Shown here: one piece after another, positions 20,272 to 31,424 of the stretch
Position numbering within the stretch: position 1 is the stretch's first letter
Layout: every line of letters starts with the position of its first letter
Assembly (NCBI RefSeq): GCF_932276165.1
Contig: NC_063994.1
Coordinates: 10,044,001-10,108,000, forward strand
Length of the DNA: 64,000 nt
Direction: 5' to 3'
DNA from: Plutella xylostella
Lineage: Eukaryota > Arthropoda > Insecta > Lepidoptera > Plutellidae
Translations under genes and position numbers: made by a program
Notes under the pieces: model-generated
Seen by the model: the letters and a program-made list of their open reading frames with translations, nothing else
Told to the model about the DNA's origin: nothing
Database searches by the model: none

Positions 20272-20772
20272 TTAAATAAAATAAAGTAAATGGTACTGTT
20301 GAATGGATGCCACGAAAGTTCTAATAACGTATTTCTTTAACGAATCGATGCCACTACAAAAGATATCTAAATCAGTTTCGCTAGACAGATTATTAAAAGT
20401 GCTGCACGCCCTAAGAATATATGAATTCTTTCTGTAGTTGGTACTAACAGAAGGAACGAAAAATACTTTATTATTCCTAAATTTGCGAGCGGGTACATTA
20501 ATATTGATTTTTCTAAGTAACGAGGGACAGTCACAAGATCCTCTGATTATTTTTATGAGTAAAATTATGTCAGATATTATTCTGCGCAGATGCAGTGGCA
20601 GCAGATGGAATTTGGCACATCTCTGTTCATAAGTCATATTAACGGATATATTAAATTTGAATTTAAGATATCGTGTGAATTTTCTTTGTATCTTTTCAAT
20701 TCTATCAGAGTATGTTTCATAATTAGGATTCCAGACCTGGCAAGCGTATTCCAAATGACTCCGTCCGTACAT
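20272..20772 (-). pseudogene. LINE reverse transcriptase, C-terminal part after the frameshift
   Basis: It continues the same protein in another frame: RSHLEYACQVWNPNYE is the conserved segment after the RT thumb in Jockey/CR1 LINEs, followed by a basic region (ACSTFNNLS near the end) to a stop at 20272. The first codons, upstream of the CCGT duplication, are out of frame. It is followed by the 3' UTR and the TAAAA tail. Confidence 0.8.
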
Positions 20773-22069
20773 ACGAACAATAAAGTAGTTTAACCGTTTT
20801 CATGTTTTTAAATTTTTTTGATGATCGCATTAAAAAACCCAATGCTTTAGATGCTTTACTCACGATGTCATCGATGTGTTTATCAAACAGCAGCTTACTG
20901 TCGTGAGTAACACCCAGATCACGCATATTAGATACTCGAGTAAGATATTGATTTTTAACACTGTAATTTGTTGAAAAAGGTGATGGTTTTCGCGTAAATG
21001 TCATAAAATAACATTTGGAGACGTTTAAATCTAGTTTATTACGCTCACAATAAATGTCAAGTCTATTTAAATCTTGTTGTAAAAGTAATGCATCCGACTC
21101 ATTATTGACAACCCTGTAAACTTTCATGTCGTCAGCGAAAAGCAAATGATGGGAGTGTTGAAAGCAACTATCAATATCTGTTATGAAAATTACAAAGAGG
21201 AGGGGTCCTAAAAGAGATCCTTGGGGTACTCCTGATGGTATGCATCGCCAAGAAGATGTGTATCCATTCAACACTACTGCTTGGGACCTGTTATGCACGT
21301 AGGAGGTAAACCATCGAAAAAGATCACCTCTTATACCTAGATATCCTAGCTTTAATAGAAGCAGTTTGTGATCTATTCGGTCAAAGGCCTTACTGTAATC
21401 CGTATAAATAGTGTCAACCTGATCACCAGCATTCATACTAAATGTAACAAAATCATTTAGAAGTAACAAGTTCGAGACAGTGGACCTCTGCTTGAGGAAC
21501 CCGTGCTGCGTTGGACTCAGGTCTGATTTTATGCTTTCGTATAGTTGATTGTATATAATTCTTTCAAAGACTTTCGCTAATAAACATAGTTTAGATATGG
21601 GTCTATAGTGTTCGACGCAGTCTCTAGATCCTTTTTTATGGATGGGTGTTATAAATGCAGACTTCCAGATGATAGGCATTATACCTTCATCAATGCTTCG
21701 TCTAAACAGTATGGATACAGGGATACTGATCTCACTGGCACACTTAACAAAAAATATAGCTGGTAGAAGGTCTGGGCCTGCGGATTTACTGACATCTAGA
21801 GAACGCAACAATTTAACGACCTCATCTTTGTCTATTCTAACAGTAGCAATGTCGCTGCAAGATTGACGAGGGTTATTATCGTGTATAGTGTCTGAAGAAG
21901 AGCTTAAAAAAGTAGAGTGAAAAAAGCTAGAGAACAATTCACAAATATTCTCACCTGACGAAGCAACAGTTCCTGCGTATGACATGGTGGCAGGGTAGGT
22001 ACTATTGGCGCGGTTTTGTTTCATGTATGTCCAAAATTGTTTGGGGTTGGTCAATATAGACTCTTCCAT
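20723..22069 (-). pseudogene. LINE reverse transcriptase, first part, broken by frameshift
   Basis: The 448-codon open stretch includes SAGPDLLPAIFF near the start of RT, PIHKKGSRDCVEHYRPIS, YTDYSKAFDRIDH (motif A), GVPQGSLLGPLLF (motif B) and LLFADDMKVY (motif C with the catalytic FADD). The endonuclease is absent. The true reading frame is lost at a tandem 4-bp CCGT duplication at 20761-20768 (plus strand). The codons after that point down to 20723 are out of frame and not part of the original protein. Differs from the LINE at 6673-11190, so it is another family. Confidence 0.85.
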
Positions 22070-22172
22070 GCGTGCAATGTAAGCATCGACCAGTATATGT
22101 AACCAAGTGTATAATAAGTAGGTATATTATTCAAAGTTGCAATTAAAAAAAAAAACTAACGTTTAGATATTG

Positions 22173-22382
22173 CTAAGTAAATAAACTGCCCCGAAACATA
22201 ACCGACGAAAATGTGCCCATGATGCTAGCGGCATTACCTCGCTGCACAGCCAGGGAGATCCTCTGCATCAGGTATGCCCCAGAGCGGTTGTCATAGCCTC
22301 GACTCCTCAAGAAATCTAGCCCTAACGAAGTCCCTTTCCTGTTCACCCCATACCCCCGCAGTCTCCAACGCCAACGGAACAA
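22173..22382 (-). pseudogene. Transposon-like protein fragment, family not recognised
   Basis: A 69-codon open stretch encodes FLRSRGYDNRSGAYLMQRIS, then LAVQRGNAASIMGTF. I have an impression of similar C-terminal segments in repetitive insect proteins, but I cannot name the family. No ends or repeats mark its limits. It lies next to the truncated LINE but is not part of its protein. Confidence 0.4.
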
Positions 22383-22389
22383 AGATGGG

Positions 22390-24822
22390 TTATTAGGTTA
22401 GCGTCAGATAATATCTATAATTATACCCATATCGATATGATGTTCCTTGTTGGTTTGTTTCTTACAGGTTTTTCGTGATAAGGATTAGTAGAATACTTGA
22501 TCTGTAGCAAGTTCCAGTGTCGCAAAGGTACTCCCGTATTTCAACAGTAAAAAAGTCTCATGGCTAGGAATATAACATCACAGAAACCTAATTAACTTTC
22601 AAACCATTCAAAATGAAAGCGAATGAATACTTTATTTCACACCATTAATAAATAACTGAACTGCTCTTGCCCTACTTTCCGTTTCAAAATATTTACAAAA
22701 AGTTTCTAATTTATATAGTGGCCGCTACATAGTGGCGAAGATCTGTGTACAACTGTACATAAATAACAAAATTAAAGTAATTATTATGTAGGATATACCT
22801 ACGTACCTCTTTAAATAATCAGATTGTGGACTCTTGTTGTAGAATAATTCAAGTATTCACTAAAACACGTAAGTACCAACGTACAAAAATACTCAGGTAT
22901 TTATTTGTTACGAGAATTGGCAACGTTAGCACTATTCCAATGAGTTTTTTTTTCGTAGTCCATTGACTTTTGAGTAAGTGGTTAAAAAGGTTTTATTAAA
23001 GTTGTTGGTAGTTTGATTTAATATCGGGTTGTACAAAGGGACTAAAGGGTATGTATACTAGCAAATCAAGGCAGCGGTAGCTTTAAGCTTGGTCTTAGTT
23101 TATAAATAGTTCCTTCGTGCAATTCAGCGGAAAATTATCGGAAAAAGTACATTACTTTAAAATAAAGATTTAAAAATCTAGAATTGTGGCTAAAACAACA
23201 ACGAATTTGGACGCCATCTTGAAATATCTTTACATTATTATTTAGGTATTTATTTTACAAGACTGTTGTTCCGATTTGCACGATGTAATAAATAGGTCTC
23301 ATTTAGCCTCGGCAGTAGCATGTGTTTACAATATTCGTGTAAATGTTGTGATTCAATTTTCAGGAGGTGTTTGGCAATCGTTCAGTGTGTACTTAGCATT
23401 TTTTCTCATCGTCTGGACAGAATTTTTCGTAAAAAAATCGATTGAATCACTTCAATCAGTCACTCCTGGTCATTCTTGGCTAAAATTCTTTGTTGTGTAT
23501 TAATAAATAATATGTAAGAAATAAAATCTCAGAAGACATTATAAAATCGTTAAAATTCAACTAAGATATTAAAAATATATTTTATGGCTACGCTCAAAAT
23601 TTTGTGTGGCGGTAAATAAAATTTATTACTGAAATGATTAATTTAAATCCAACCTTGCATTTAAAAACTACTATTATATATTTTTGTATGTAAGTACTTT
23701 CGTAATGTTTTGCTATAAAATGTATTTTTTCTTGTTTTGGTGGAACACGAACTGTTCAACTATATTTCATGATAATAATATAAACTATTATAAAACCAAC
23801 GCAATGTCATTCACCTTCTCATAGGCCTTTTTCTCTTGATTGTTGATATTCAAAGTGAAGCTTCAATACTATCATAATAAATACCTACCCTACCGTCCGT
23901 ACCCGACCTTTGTTATACAAGCTACCTATTTGTTTACACCTTTAAAGTGCTCACAGCTCAGACACACCAAAAGCTCAAACTAACCAGCTGTTAATTTTTA
24001 ATCTCTAAAGATCCATACAGTTGTTTACACGTAGAGATTATACACATTACGAAGGTATGCGCAGAAGGTGTAAAGTTCTGCGCTGGCGCCACCGTCGGTG
24101 CCAAAACCAGAGAATTCCCGGAGAAAAATAAACCCGACGTCACGCGAGCGGTATGTGCGACAAGAGATGTGGGTACACCAGTGGCTTAACAAAAACAAAC
24201 AGAATGATGTGGCTAAGGAATGGAGAATCGATTATGGATTGGTGGTGTTATTAGAAATTCATTGATGCCTTATTGTGTGTTGTAATACAGTCGGTCATTA
24301 TATTTATTTATATCAGGTAAAGACTGGATTGTTTGGTTTCGACAGTCAAATTTCTTGTTTTCTCAAGAGAAAATATTTTATAATACCTACATGCACAATT
24401 GCGTACTACAAGTAGTAGCTACATACAATTTTACAAAGGTGTGAAGACTGAAGGCACTACGAGCAAAAGCTCTCTGATCTCCAGGGTCTCACCGAGAAGT
24501 CCCAAGTAACATAGGTCGTCTACCGTCTTTCTTTTTAAATAGCTAGTTACCCCATCATTATTCTACTTAAAGGCTCAGATGTTAAATGGAAAATTATCTT
24601 TCCACGACAGATCGATAGTACTAGTACTACACAGAACTCCTTCAAGTCACACATAAACTAACATCGACACATCGTTCGCCACTTCGCGAGCGGTAGACTA
24701 TTGGCACGATCGACACATGTCGCTGGCATCCGCCGCCCATTAGTCACCGCGGCCGAGGGACTTAACTAGACGCCGGTTAGCCAGTTCACGGGATACTTTC
24801 AGCACGTAAAAGGTTTAGTATA
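22390..24822. other. Intron 3 sequence before the BEL element: nothing recognised
   Basis: AT-rich sequence with only short open frames lacking motifs. I see no host exon that fits phase 1 of the RhoGAP gene, and no inverted repeats. Confidence 0.5.
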
Positions 24823-25108
24823 TGTTCACGACGAAATACCTAGGCTAAGAACAATAGAATAAGTCTAGTTTAGGAACAACATGTATCATAGAATAGTCTC
24901 GTAATCATAGTTTGTAAGTTGTAAATACTTTGATATTATTGGTAGATTAAGGTATCTCACCTAGTCAGCTATCGGTTGCGTGACTAATTCTAAGTACTTA
25001 AGTAGGGTCATTTTGGTATGCAAATTGTCATTCAGGAAACAGAAGAGGAACAATAAAGAACAACTGGAAAACCTGAAGGAGACTTTCAAATACAATCCAC
25101 CCCCAACA
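24823..25108 (+). repeat. 5' LTR of the BEL/Pao element
   Basis: It starts TGTTCACGACG and ends CACCCCCAACA. It is preceded by the target duplicate GTATA and followed by T and the PBS. Confidence 0.93.
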
Positions 25109-25231
25109 TTGGTCCTACGAGACGGATCAGAAGACATCGAACCTTCGAGAAGCCGGATAAGAAGAAAGAAATTGGCAGACCTACTGAACATTGGTCTATC
25201 GAAGAGTCGAAAACGGGAATAAAGAACGAAC

Positions 25232-28200
25232 ATGCCGGTTACTAGAAGCCACAGTAGCCGGAAGGAAGAGTCCAGTACCGCCGAATCAAGCACGGTCTGT
25301 ACGAGCAACACCACGACGACTATGGGAAGCGGTGCGACTGAGACATCCGCCACGACCACGTCGGCGGCGAACGCAAGCGCTACCGGATCAAAGCGCCCTG
25401 CGACGCCGCCACCTCGAGACACGAGCGTGGTCACTGTGGTGCGTCAAGTCACATCGCAGCCAGCTACCTTACGGCCCCGGTCACATCACTCCAAAGCCTC
25501 CCGCAAGAGATTCCTCGCGGAGTTGGAGGCTAGGGAGCTGTTGGCCGAGGCGCAAAAGAAGGAAGCACAAGCCGCCGCCGAACTAGCGAAGGTGAAGCTC
25601 ATGCGGATACAAGCGGAGGACTCGTCCGACGAGGAAGACGAAGACATCGTCGACAAGAGCGAGCGCATCGAGCAGTGGGTGCAGGAGCAATCCTCTAAGC
25701 CCCCGCCCCCTGCTCTCGCTCTCACAGCGGGCCATGCAAGAGGCTCGTCCCCCGTTAGGGGCCAGACACAGGTCCCTCCCACCCCGTGGATACCTACAGA
25801 ACCGCCACGGGTCGTCGAGGCGCCGCAGTATGAAGAGCGCGCGCCTCCCGCACGTCAGCAAGAAAAGTCGTCGAGTGAAGACGTCACGCAGCTCGCCGCA
25901 CTATTGAAAAGTGTGCTGAGCGGCGGCGGCTACAGAGAGCCGCCACGGTACATTCAAGAGCTACCTACGTTCAACGGAAACAGCAGCGAGTGGCTACCGT
26001 TTCGTGCGGCCTACCATGAAACCGAGAAGTACTTCACGAAGATAGAAAACGTCGCCCGCCTGAGAAAAAGCCTGCGTGGGGCCGCCCTCGAAGCCGTCAG
26101 CTGTCTACTAATCAGCGATCCGAACCCTGTCGTCATTATACAGGGCTTGGAACGACGGTTCGGGCGGCCAGAAGCACTCATACTCAACGAGCTCGACAAA
26201 GTGAAGAAACTTCCGAAGCTAGCTGAGAGCCCACGTGACCTGTGCATCTTCGCGAGCAAGCTGGCCAACATCGTAGCTACGATCGAAGCACTGAAGAAAC
26301 CGCACTTCCTCTACAACCCGGAGATCGAGCGCACTGTAATTGAGAAGCTCACACCGATTCTTCGTGACAAATGGTACGAGTACAACTTCACGCAACATGG
26401 AGAAGAAGCGAACCTGAAGAAGCTGTCCACCTACCTGAACCACGAAGCGGACAAGTGCGGCCCATACGCCGCGCTCAAGCAGATCAACAACAGCGCACCT
26501 ACACCCGTGAGTGCGAGGGAGAAAGCTGCGAAGAAGAAGACGACAGAACGTACCTACGCAGCCGAGAACACACACAAGGAAGAAGAGTACGGCTGCCCTA
26601 TGTGCAAACAGGCTCACAAATTACCTGAATGCACTAGGTTCAACGAGAAGACGACTGACGAGCGCTGGGAAATAGCGAAGCAGAACAAGCTGTGCTTCCG
26701 CTGCCTACGTAGCACACATCGCCGCTTCTCATGTAAAGCGAAGCCCTGCGGTGTCTCCGGCTGCAAACTGAGCCACCACAAGCTCCTGCATCACGAAGCT
26801 GTCAAGAAAGAAGACAAACGCGAAGAGGTCACCGCGTCCACGACAGAAAAACCGACCGTCGCAGCGAACAACAGCGAGCGTCGCCGCGCTTACCTGAAAA
26901 TAGCGCCCGTGGTACTTACTGGCCCTCACTCCAGTATTGATACCTACGCACTATTCGACGAGGGAAGCACCATCACGATGATCGACGCGGACGTGGCCAA
27001 CTCTCTCGGTCTTGACGGCCCCACGGATCCGATGTGGGTGCAAGGAGTTAGCGGCAAAGAAGTTCGACACTCGAAGAGCAAGAAAGTCGACTTCACCATA
27101 CGGGGCAAGCACACACAAGAAGAGTTCAAGCTTGAAGACGCACGCACAGTCGAGAAGCTCGACTTCATCACTCAGACGGTGAAGAAAGAAGAAGTCGACG
27201 ACTGCAGCCACCTGAGCGACATTCAAGAGGAACTTGCCTATGAGGGGGCATCGCCGAAAATACTCATCGGCCAGGACAACTGGGACTTAATTGTCTCGAG
27301 GGAAGTCCGAGAAGGCCGCCGTGACCAGCCTGTGGCATCTCGCACACAGCTCGGCTGGGTACTACACGGCTGCCGCACCACACAGAGCAAACCAATTAAC
27401 TTCTGCGGACACGTCACGAGCGCTGAAGAATCAATGGAGAAAATGATGAAACACTACTTCGAGCTGGAGTCCCTGGGCATCGAAGCAAGAAAACCGACGA
27501 CAGATCCAGAAGAGCAAGCCACGAGAAAACTGGAAGAGGAAAGTCGCCGGCTGCCCGATGGTCGCTTCGAAACTCGGTTGCTATGGAAACAAGAAAATGA
27601 GAAAATACCTAACAACCGTCAAGACGCACTGAAACGACTCTGCAGCCTCGAACGCAAGCTCGACCGTGACCCAGAACTCAAGAAGAAGTATGAAGAGCGC
27701 ATGGAGAATATGCTGAAGTCCGGATACGCCGAGCCCGCCACCACACTCCCGACGCAAGACAGAACATGGTACCTGCCGCACTTCGCCGTCTGCATCCCCG
27801 AGAAGAAGAAAATACGTCTGGTGCACGACGCCGCAGCGAAGTCACATGGACGCAGCCTGAACGACATGCTGCTGACCGGCCCCGACCTGCTTCAGTCGCT
27901 TCCTGGGGTGGCCATGCGGTTCAGGCAGCACCCCTACGCAGTCAGCGCGGACATCAATGAGATGTTCATGCAGATACGCATCAAGGAGTGCGACCGAGAC
28001 GCGCTGCGCTTCCTCTGGCGCGGCGACCGGCGGGAGGGTACACCGGACGAGTACCGCATGACGTCCGTCATCTTCGGCGCATCATCGTCACCATGCATGG
28101 CACTCTTCATGAAGAACAGAAATGCCAGAGACTTCGCCGACACGCACCCCGAGCCCGTCCGAGCAATTGAGAAGAACCACTACATGGACGACTACCTGCA

Positions 28201-29350
28201 AAGCTTCACGTCGGTGGAGGAGGCCCAGCACGTCACGAAGACAGTCGACGAGATACATCGACAAGCAGGCTTCGAACTACGCGGATGGGCATGGAACGAG
28301 AGACTACGCCACCTCATCACCGACCCCGGGACAGCTACGATCGACATCGGCGGGAGCGAAATAGAGAAGACACTCGGCCTCATGTGGCACGTACATGAAG
28401 ACAATCTCGGCATTCGTCTTAACAGTCATAAGACGCCGGCTGAGGTGCTACGAGGGGACCGTCCGCCGTCGAAACCGCCGCCCGCGACGGCCTACTGGAG
28501 AATGCAACGAGCAGACGGCAGCGTGAAGGTCACACTGGCCATGGCGAAGAACAGAGTCGCACCAATCAAGCCTACGTCAATACCGCGGCTGGAACTACAG
28601 ACTGCGGTACTCGGGACTCGCATCTCGAAAACAACTCGATCGGAACACGATTATGACGACATCACGAGAAGAGTGTTCTGGAGCGACTCACGGACGGTGC
28701 TGGCGTGGATACGAGCTGAGCCACGCACATTCAAGACCTTCACCGCTCACAGGTTCGCTGAAATCGAAGAATCTACAAAGAAAAGCGAGTGGAAATGGGT
28801 ACCTACAGCCGAAAATGTCGCCGATGACGCAACTCGAGCCACGCCGCACGACTTCGATCGGCCCGAGTTCCTGCGGCATTCTGAAGAACACTGGCCCACG
28901 GAGAACAAGGAACCAGTACTCAAGACCGGCGAGGAAATGGAGAGCTGCGCCGTCGTGTCGCTCAGACACACGTGGAAGAATACACGACAGCAGGAGAGCA
29001 CGACAGCACTGGAGGCAAGCTCAACGGCTGGCAGACGTGTTCTGGCAGAGGTGGATGCAAGAGTACCTACCGTTACTCCAACACCGGCGGGAGCCACACA
29101 GCACCGGCAGCCAACCGAAGATTGGCGTCATCGTGTGCGACTCGAACAACCCGCGCAACACCTTGCCCCGAGGACGAGTCACAGCTGTGAACAGCCACAC
29201 CCAGGGAAGGACAATATTGTGCGAGTCGCCGACATCACTACGAGCAACGGGCACGTGCTGTGTCGACCAACGAAGAGGATCGTCGTGCTGCCAGAAGAAT
29301 TGCAAGATAGCGACGGCGGGAGAATGTTCACGACGAAATACCTAGGCTAA
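25232..29350 (+). CDS. BEL/Pao Gag-Pol polyprotein with deleted pol segments
   Basis: The 1372-codon ORF encodes, in order: a low-complexity Ser/Thr-rich N-terminus; a DUF1759-type Gag region (LPTFNGNSSEWLPF) near residues 240-380; a CCHC knuckle CFRCLRSTHRRFSC at about 488-501; a protease near 574 reading LFDEGSTITMID, with Glu where Ser usually follows the Asp; and RT with HDAAAKSHGRSLND and the YMDD box at 984-987. Near residue 1084 DRPPSKPPPATAYWRMQ joins RT directly to RNase H, so roughly the thumb/connection segment is missing. After about residue 1246 the zinc and DDE core of integrase is absent. Its C-terminal part (FWQRWMQEYLP, 29010-29200) lies in another frame before the ORF frame resumes with IVRVADITTSN. 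The ORF stops inside the 3' LTR. Gag may still work; integrase cannot. Confidence 0.88.
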   Translation: MPVTRSHSSRKEESSTAESSTVCTSNTTTTMGSGATETSATTTSAANASATGSKRPATPPPRDTSVVTVVRQVTSQPATLRPRSHHSKASRKRFLAELEARELLAEAQKKEAQAAAELAKVKLMRIQAEDSSDEEDEDIVDKSERIEQWVQEQSSKPPPPALALTAGHARGSSPVRGQTQVPPTPWIPTEPPRVVEAPQYEERAPPARQQEKSSSEDVTQLAALLKSVLSGGGYREPPRYIQELPTFNGNSSEWLPFRAAYHETEKYFTKIENVARLRKSLRGAALEAVSCLLISDPNPVVIIQGLERRFGRPEALILNELDKVKKLPKLAESPRDLCIFASKLANIVATIEALKKPHFLYNPEIERTVIEKLTPILRDKWYEYNFTQHGEEANLKKLSTYLNHEADKCGPYAALKQINNSAPTPVSAREKAAKKKTTERTYAAENTHKEEEYGCPMCKQAHKLPECTRFNEKTTDERWEIAKQNKLCFRCLRSTHRRFSCKAKPCGVSGCKLSHHKLLHHEAVKKEDKREEVTASTTEKPTVAANNSERRRAYLKIAPVVLTGPHSSIDTYALFDEGSTITMIDADVANSLGLDGPTDPMWVQGVSGKEVRHSKSKKVDFTIRGKHTQEEFKLEDARTVEKLDFITQTVKKEEVDDCSHLSDIQEELAYEGASPKILIGQDNWDLIVSREVREGRRDQPVASRTQLGWVLHGCRTTQSKPINFCGHVTSAEESMEKMMKHYFELESLGIEARKPTTDPEEQATRKLEEESRRLPDGRFETRLLWKQENEKIPNNRQDALKRLCSLERKLDRDPELKKKYEERMENMLKSGYAEPATTLPTQDRTWYLPHFAVCIPEKKKIRLVHDAAAKSHGRSLNDMLLTGPDLLQSLPGVAMRFRQHPYAVSADINEMFMQIRIKECDRDALRFLWRGDRREGTPDEYRMTSVIFGASSSPCMALFMKNRNARDFADTHPEPVRAIEKNHYMDDYLQSFTSVEEAQHVTKTVDEIHRQAGFELRGWAWNERLRHLITDPGTATIDIGGSEIEKTLGLMWHVHEDNLGIRLNSHKTPAEVLRGDRPPSKPPPATAYWRMQRADGSVKVTLAMAKNRVAPIKPTSIPRLELQTAVLGTRISKTTRSEHDYDDITRRVFWSDSRTVLAWIRAEPRTFKTFTAHRFAEIEESTKKSEWKWVPTAENVADDATRATPHDFDRPEFLRHSEEHWPTENKEPVLKTGEEMESCAVVSLRHTWKNTRQQESTTALEASSTAGRRVLAEVDARVPTVTPTPAGATQHRQPTEDWRHRVRLEQPAQHLAPRTSHSCEQPHPGKDNIVRVADITTSNGHVLCRPTKRIVVLPEELQDSDGGRMFTTKYLG

Positions 29351-29610
29351 GAACAATAGAATAAGTCTAGTTTAGGAACAACATGTATCATAGAATAGTC
29401 TCGTAATCATAGTTTGTAAGTTGTAAATACTTTGATATTATTGGTAGATTAAGGTATCTCACCTAGTCAGCTATCGGTTGCGTGACTAATTCTAAGTACT
29501 TAAGTAGGGTCATTTTGGTATGCAAATTGTCATTCAGGAAACAGAAGAGGAACAATAAAGAACAACTGGAAAACCTGAAGGAGACTTTCAAATACAATCC
29601 ACCCCCAACA
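29325..29610 (+). repeat. 3' LTR of the BEL/Pao element
   Basis: Reads identical to 24823-25108 and is followed by the GTATA target duplicate. Confidence 0.93.
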
Positions 29611-29778
29611 GTATAGGATAGGTCAGTAAGGTTTTGTCGTTAATTTTTAATATTTAGGAAAGTTTACCATTTAGCGTACATTTAAATACAAAAGACATTT
29701 GGTAATAACATGATTATTTACTTTTTTTTAATGAAAGTTAAACAGGATACGTACAGTTGGTTTTAAGATATTACTACG

Positions 29779-29870
29779 AAATATGCTACGGCGCGGCGTA
29801 GCAGGGTCTACGAAAATTCGTAGCAAGCGTGGCCTACGACACGACGTAGCCATTAGTACCAAAGGTTGCC
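29779..29870. repeat. GTAGC/GCTAC palindromic repeat cluster, copy 1
   Basis: GCTACGGCGCGGCGTAGC and GCCTACGACACGACGTAGCC are imperfect palindromes of a GCTACG...CGTAGC type, separated by TCTACGAAAATTCGTAG. Similar units recur at 36660-36750. Origin unknown; it lies 220 bp beyond exon 3. Confidence 0.6.
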
Positions 29871-30089
29871 TTGTGTTTTTTCATAGACTGACCCTAGCAT
29901 ACAGTCAAAATGAGATCACGAAGAGTGACCAAGGGCAAAAGTACAAATACTATAAGTATTGCATGTTCTTAAAAGTTTCTCGAAAGCTTCATCGCTTTCG
30001 ATATAGCGGCCGTGTGACAACGCTCCTAGATTTTGGTTGTACTCATTCTTAGCCGAGCAGTTTAAAATATAATAGAATGTTTCACTGAC

Positions 30090-30203
30090 CCTTATCCTTG
30101 TCGCCGTCCTTCCCCCGCTGGTCGAAGAAGCCGGTGGTGATGGCGCGCCTCTTCAGAAGGTGCGCCCGGCGCTTCGGCTTGGCCTGGGCGGAGGACGCGT
30201 TCT
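30090..30203 (-). CDS. RhoGAP (ARHGAP6-like) exon 3: basic linker
   Basis: This 114-nt exon is bounded by a pyrimidine-containing TTCCCACAG acceptor and a G|GTCAGT donor. It is phase 1 at both ends, so its length keeps the frame. It encodes ENASSAQAKPKRRAHLLKRR, then AITTGFFDQRGKDGDKDK. ARHGAP6 proteins have a similar lysine/arginine-rich linker before the GAP domain. The basic run could be a nuclear or membrane-contact signal, which is inference. A larger minus-strand open frame extends into intron 2, but the acceptor and phase argue that only this part is exonic. Confidence 0.8.
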
Positions 30204-31424
30204 CTGTGGGAAGGAGAATGGAGTCAGATGTGGATAGAAAACATAATACCGATATTGTCAAGCAAAAGGCTAGGCAACACAAATTATCGATGATTTGTCT
30301 AAGTTTTATATCTTTGTCTATGGAAAACGTCCTCTTTCGTTTCTGCTGTGATTGAGAAAATACACGGATCACACCATATTTTACGTTTAATTAAACGAAA
30401 TAATTACTTTCAAGAGCTACGAGCAAACCTCCAGGGCCTATATTCCTCACTATACAGTTCGCTACGCTCCAACCGGAACACAACACTGCGTTGCAACATC
30501 GCAAAAACGTGCGACAGCCAAGCATTTGTCCTGAAAACTGACCAAAACAGTCGTGGACTTATAAGATGCTACTTCGCAAAGCAGTGTTGTCGTCGGGCCA
30601 ATAGGGTGGGAATGACACATGGTATACAATGAGTAGAGTACACCCGAGTCCGCGTTGTTCTACGAAAGATAGATAGAATTGCCCAATTTCATCGAAGTCC
30701 ATTCCGTAGTTCTAACAAAATAAATAGTGATCTTATCTATCGAAAGAGTAGTGAATTCGACACACAAATACATATATTGAATACACACTCATATTTATGT
30801 TTTTACATAATGAATTACGGGTGTGTGTCTTCTTTAATTACCGCTATCAACGATTTTCAGTAAACCAATTTGACTAGCCATCTCGCCAACCCTTAATTAT
30901 AACATTTTCCAACTCCCACGGCCAATTAGCATTATGAGCAATTAATATAATTTTCAGCAAATAGCAAGTTTACACTGACATTGCATTCCCAGTAGGCTAA
31001 CTTTACGACGCTACCTGAGTTAGCGGCGCGGCGCGGCGTATCGGTTTAGTGCCAATTTATTCATAGTCAGAGCATAACCAGGTATCAGTGGTTGACTTTT
31101 GACACATCTGTCATGAATGTTATATAGAGATGACGTTTAATTTATAAATCAATCCCTGTCGGTTACATGACCGACAATGGAGAAATTGGCACTTAGTATG
31201 CCAAATGTTCCAAGCATGCTACTTTTGCGCTCACTCTACGCAGTTTAGTCCTAGTAATGGGTGGACAGTTTGCCTACTGGACACGCAGATTAACACGACG
31301 AGGGCTGCTCCTTGCACTGACAGCTGTTGAACGGAAATAGCAGAATTGCCCGCCCGATGTGCCTGCGTGTAGGTGATAAGATTTATAGCTTAGCAAAGCT
31401 GGAAAGATAAAGAGTATAGACGTA
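30204..31424. other. Intron 2, first part
   Basis: No gene. An ACACCCGAGTCCGCGTTGTT block at 30639-30658 is the inverse complement of AACAACGCGGACTCGGGTGT at 36770-36789, which suggests two ends of one repeat family. Otherwise nothing recognised. Confidence 0.5.

Larger units (their letters stand above)
19879..22100 (-). mobile_element. 5'-truncated non-LTR retrotransposon (second LINE)
   Basis: On the minus strand this holds the RT and C-terminal part of a Jockey/CR1-like LINE, a 3' UTR, and a terminal run of TAAAA units at about 19914-19879. ORF1 and the endonuclease are missing, so the copy is 5'-truncated near 22100, as usual for target-primed insertion. It is in the same orientation as the RhoGAP gene. 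No clear target duplication is visible. Confidence 0.85.
24823..29610 (+). mobile_element. BEL/Pao LTR retrotransposon, internally deleted, with identical-looking LTRs
   Basis: Two 286-bp LTRs (TGTTCACG to CCCAACA) match at every base I compared. A 5-bp GTATA flanks both sides (24818-24822 and 29611-29615), the BEL target size. TGGTCCTACGAGACGG starts two bases after the 5' LTR as a PBS; a GGCGGGAGAA polypurine tract precedes the 3' LTR. The single internal ORF has Gag, protease and RT, but pol has two internal deletions (see the CDS). It sits in RhoGAP intron 3, antisense to the gene. A recent insertion of an element lacking an integrase core implies supply in trans, or loss just after insertion. 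Confidence 0.93.
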
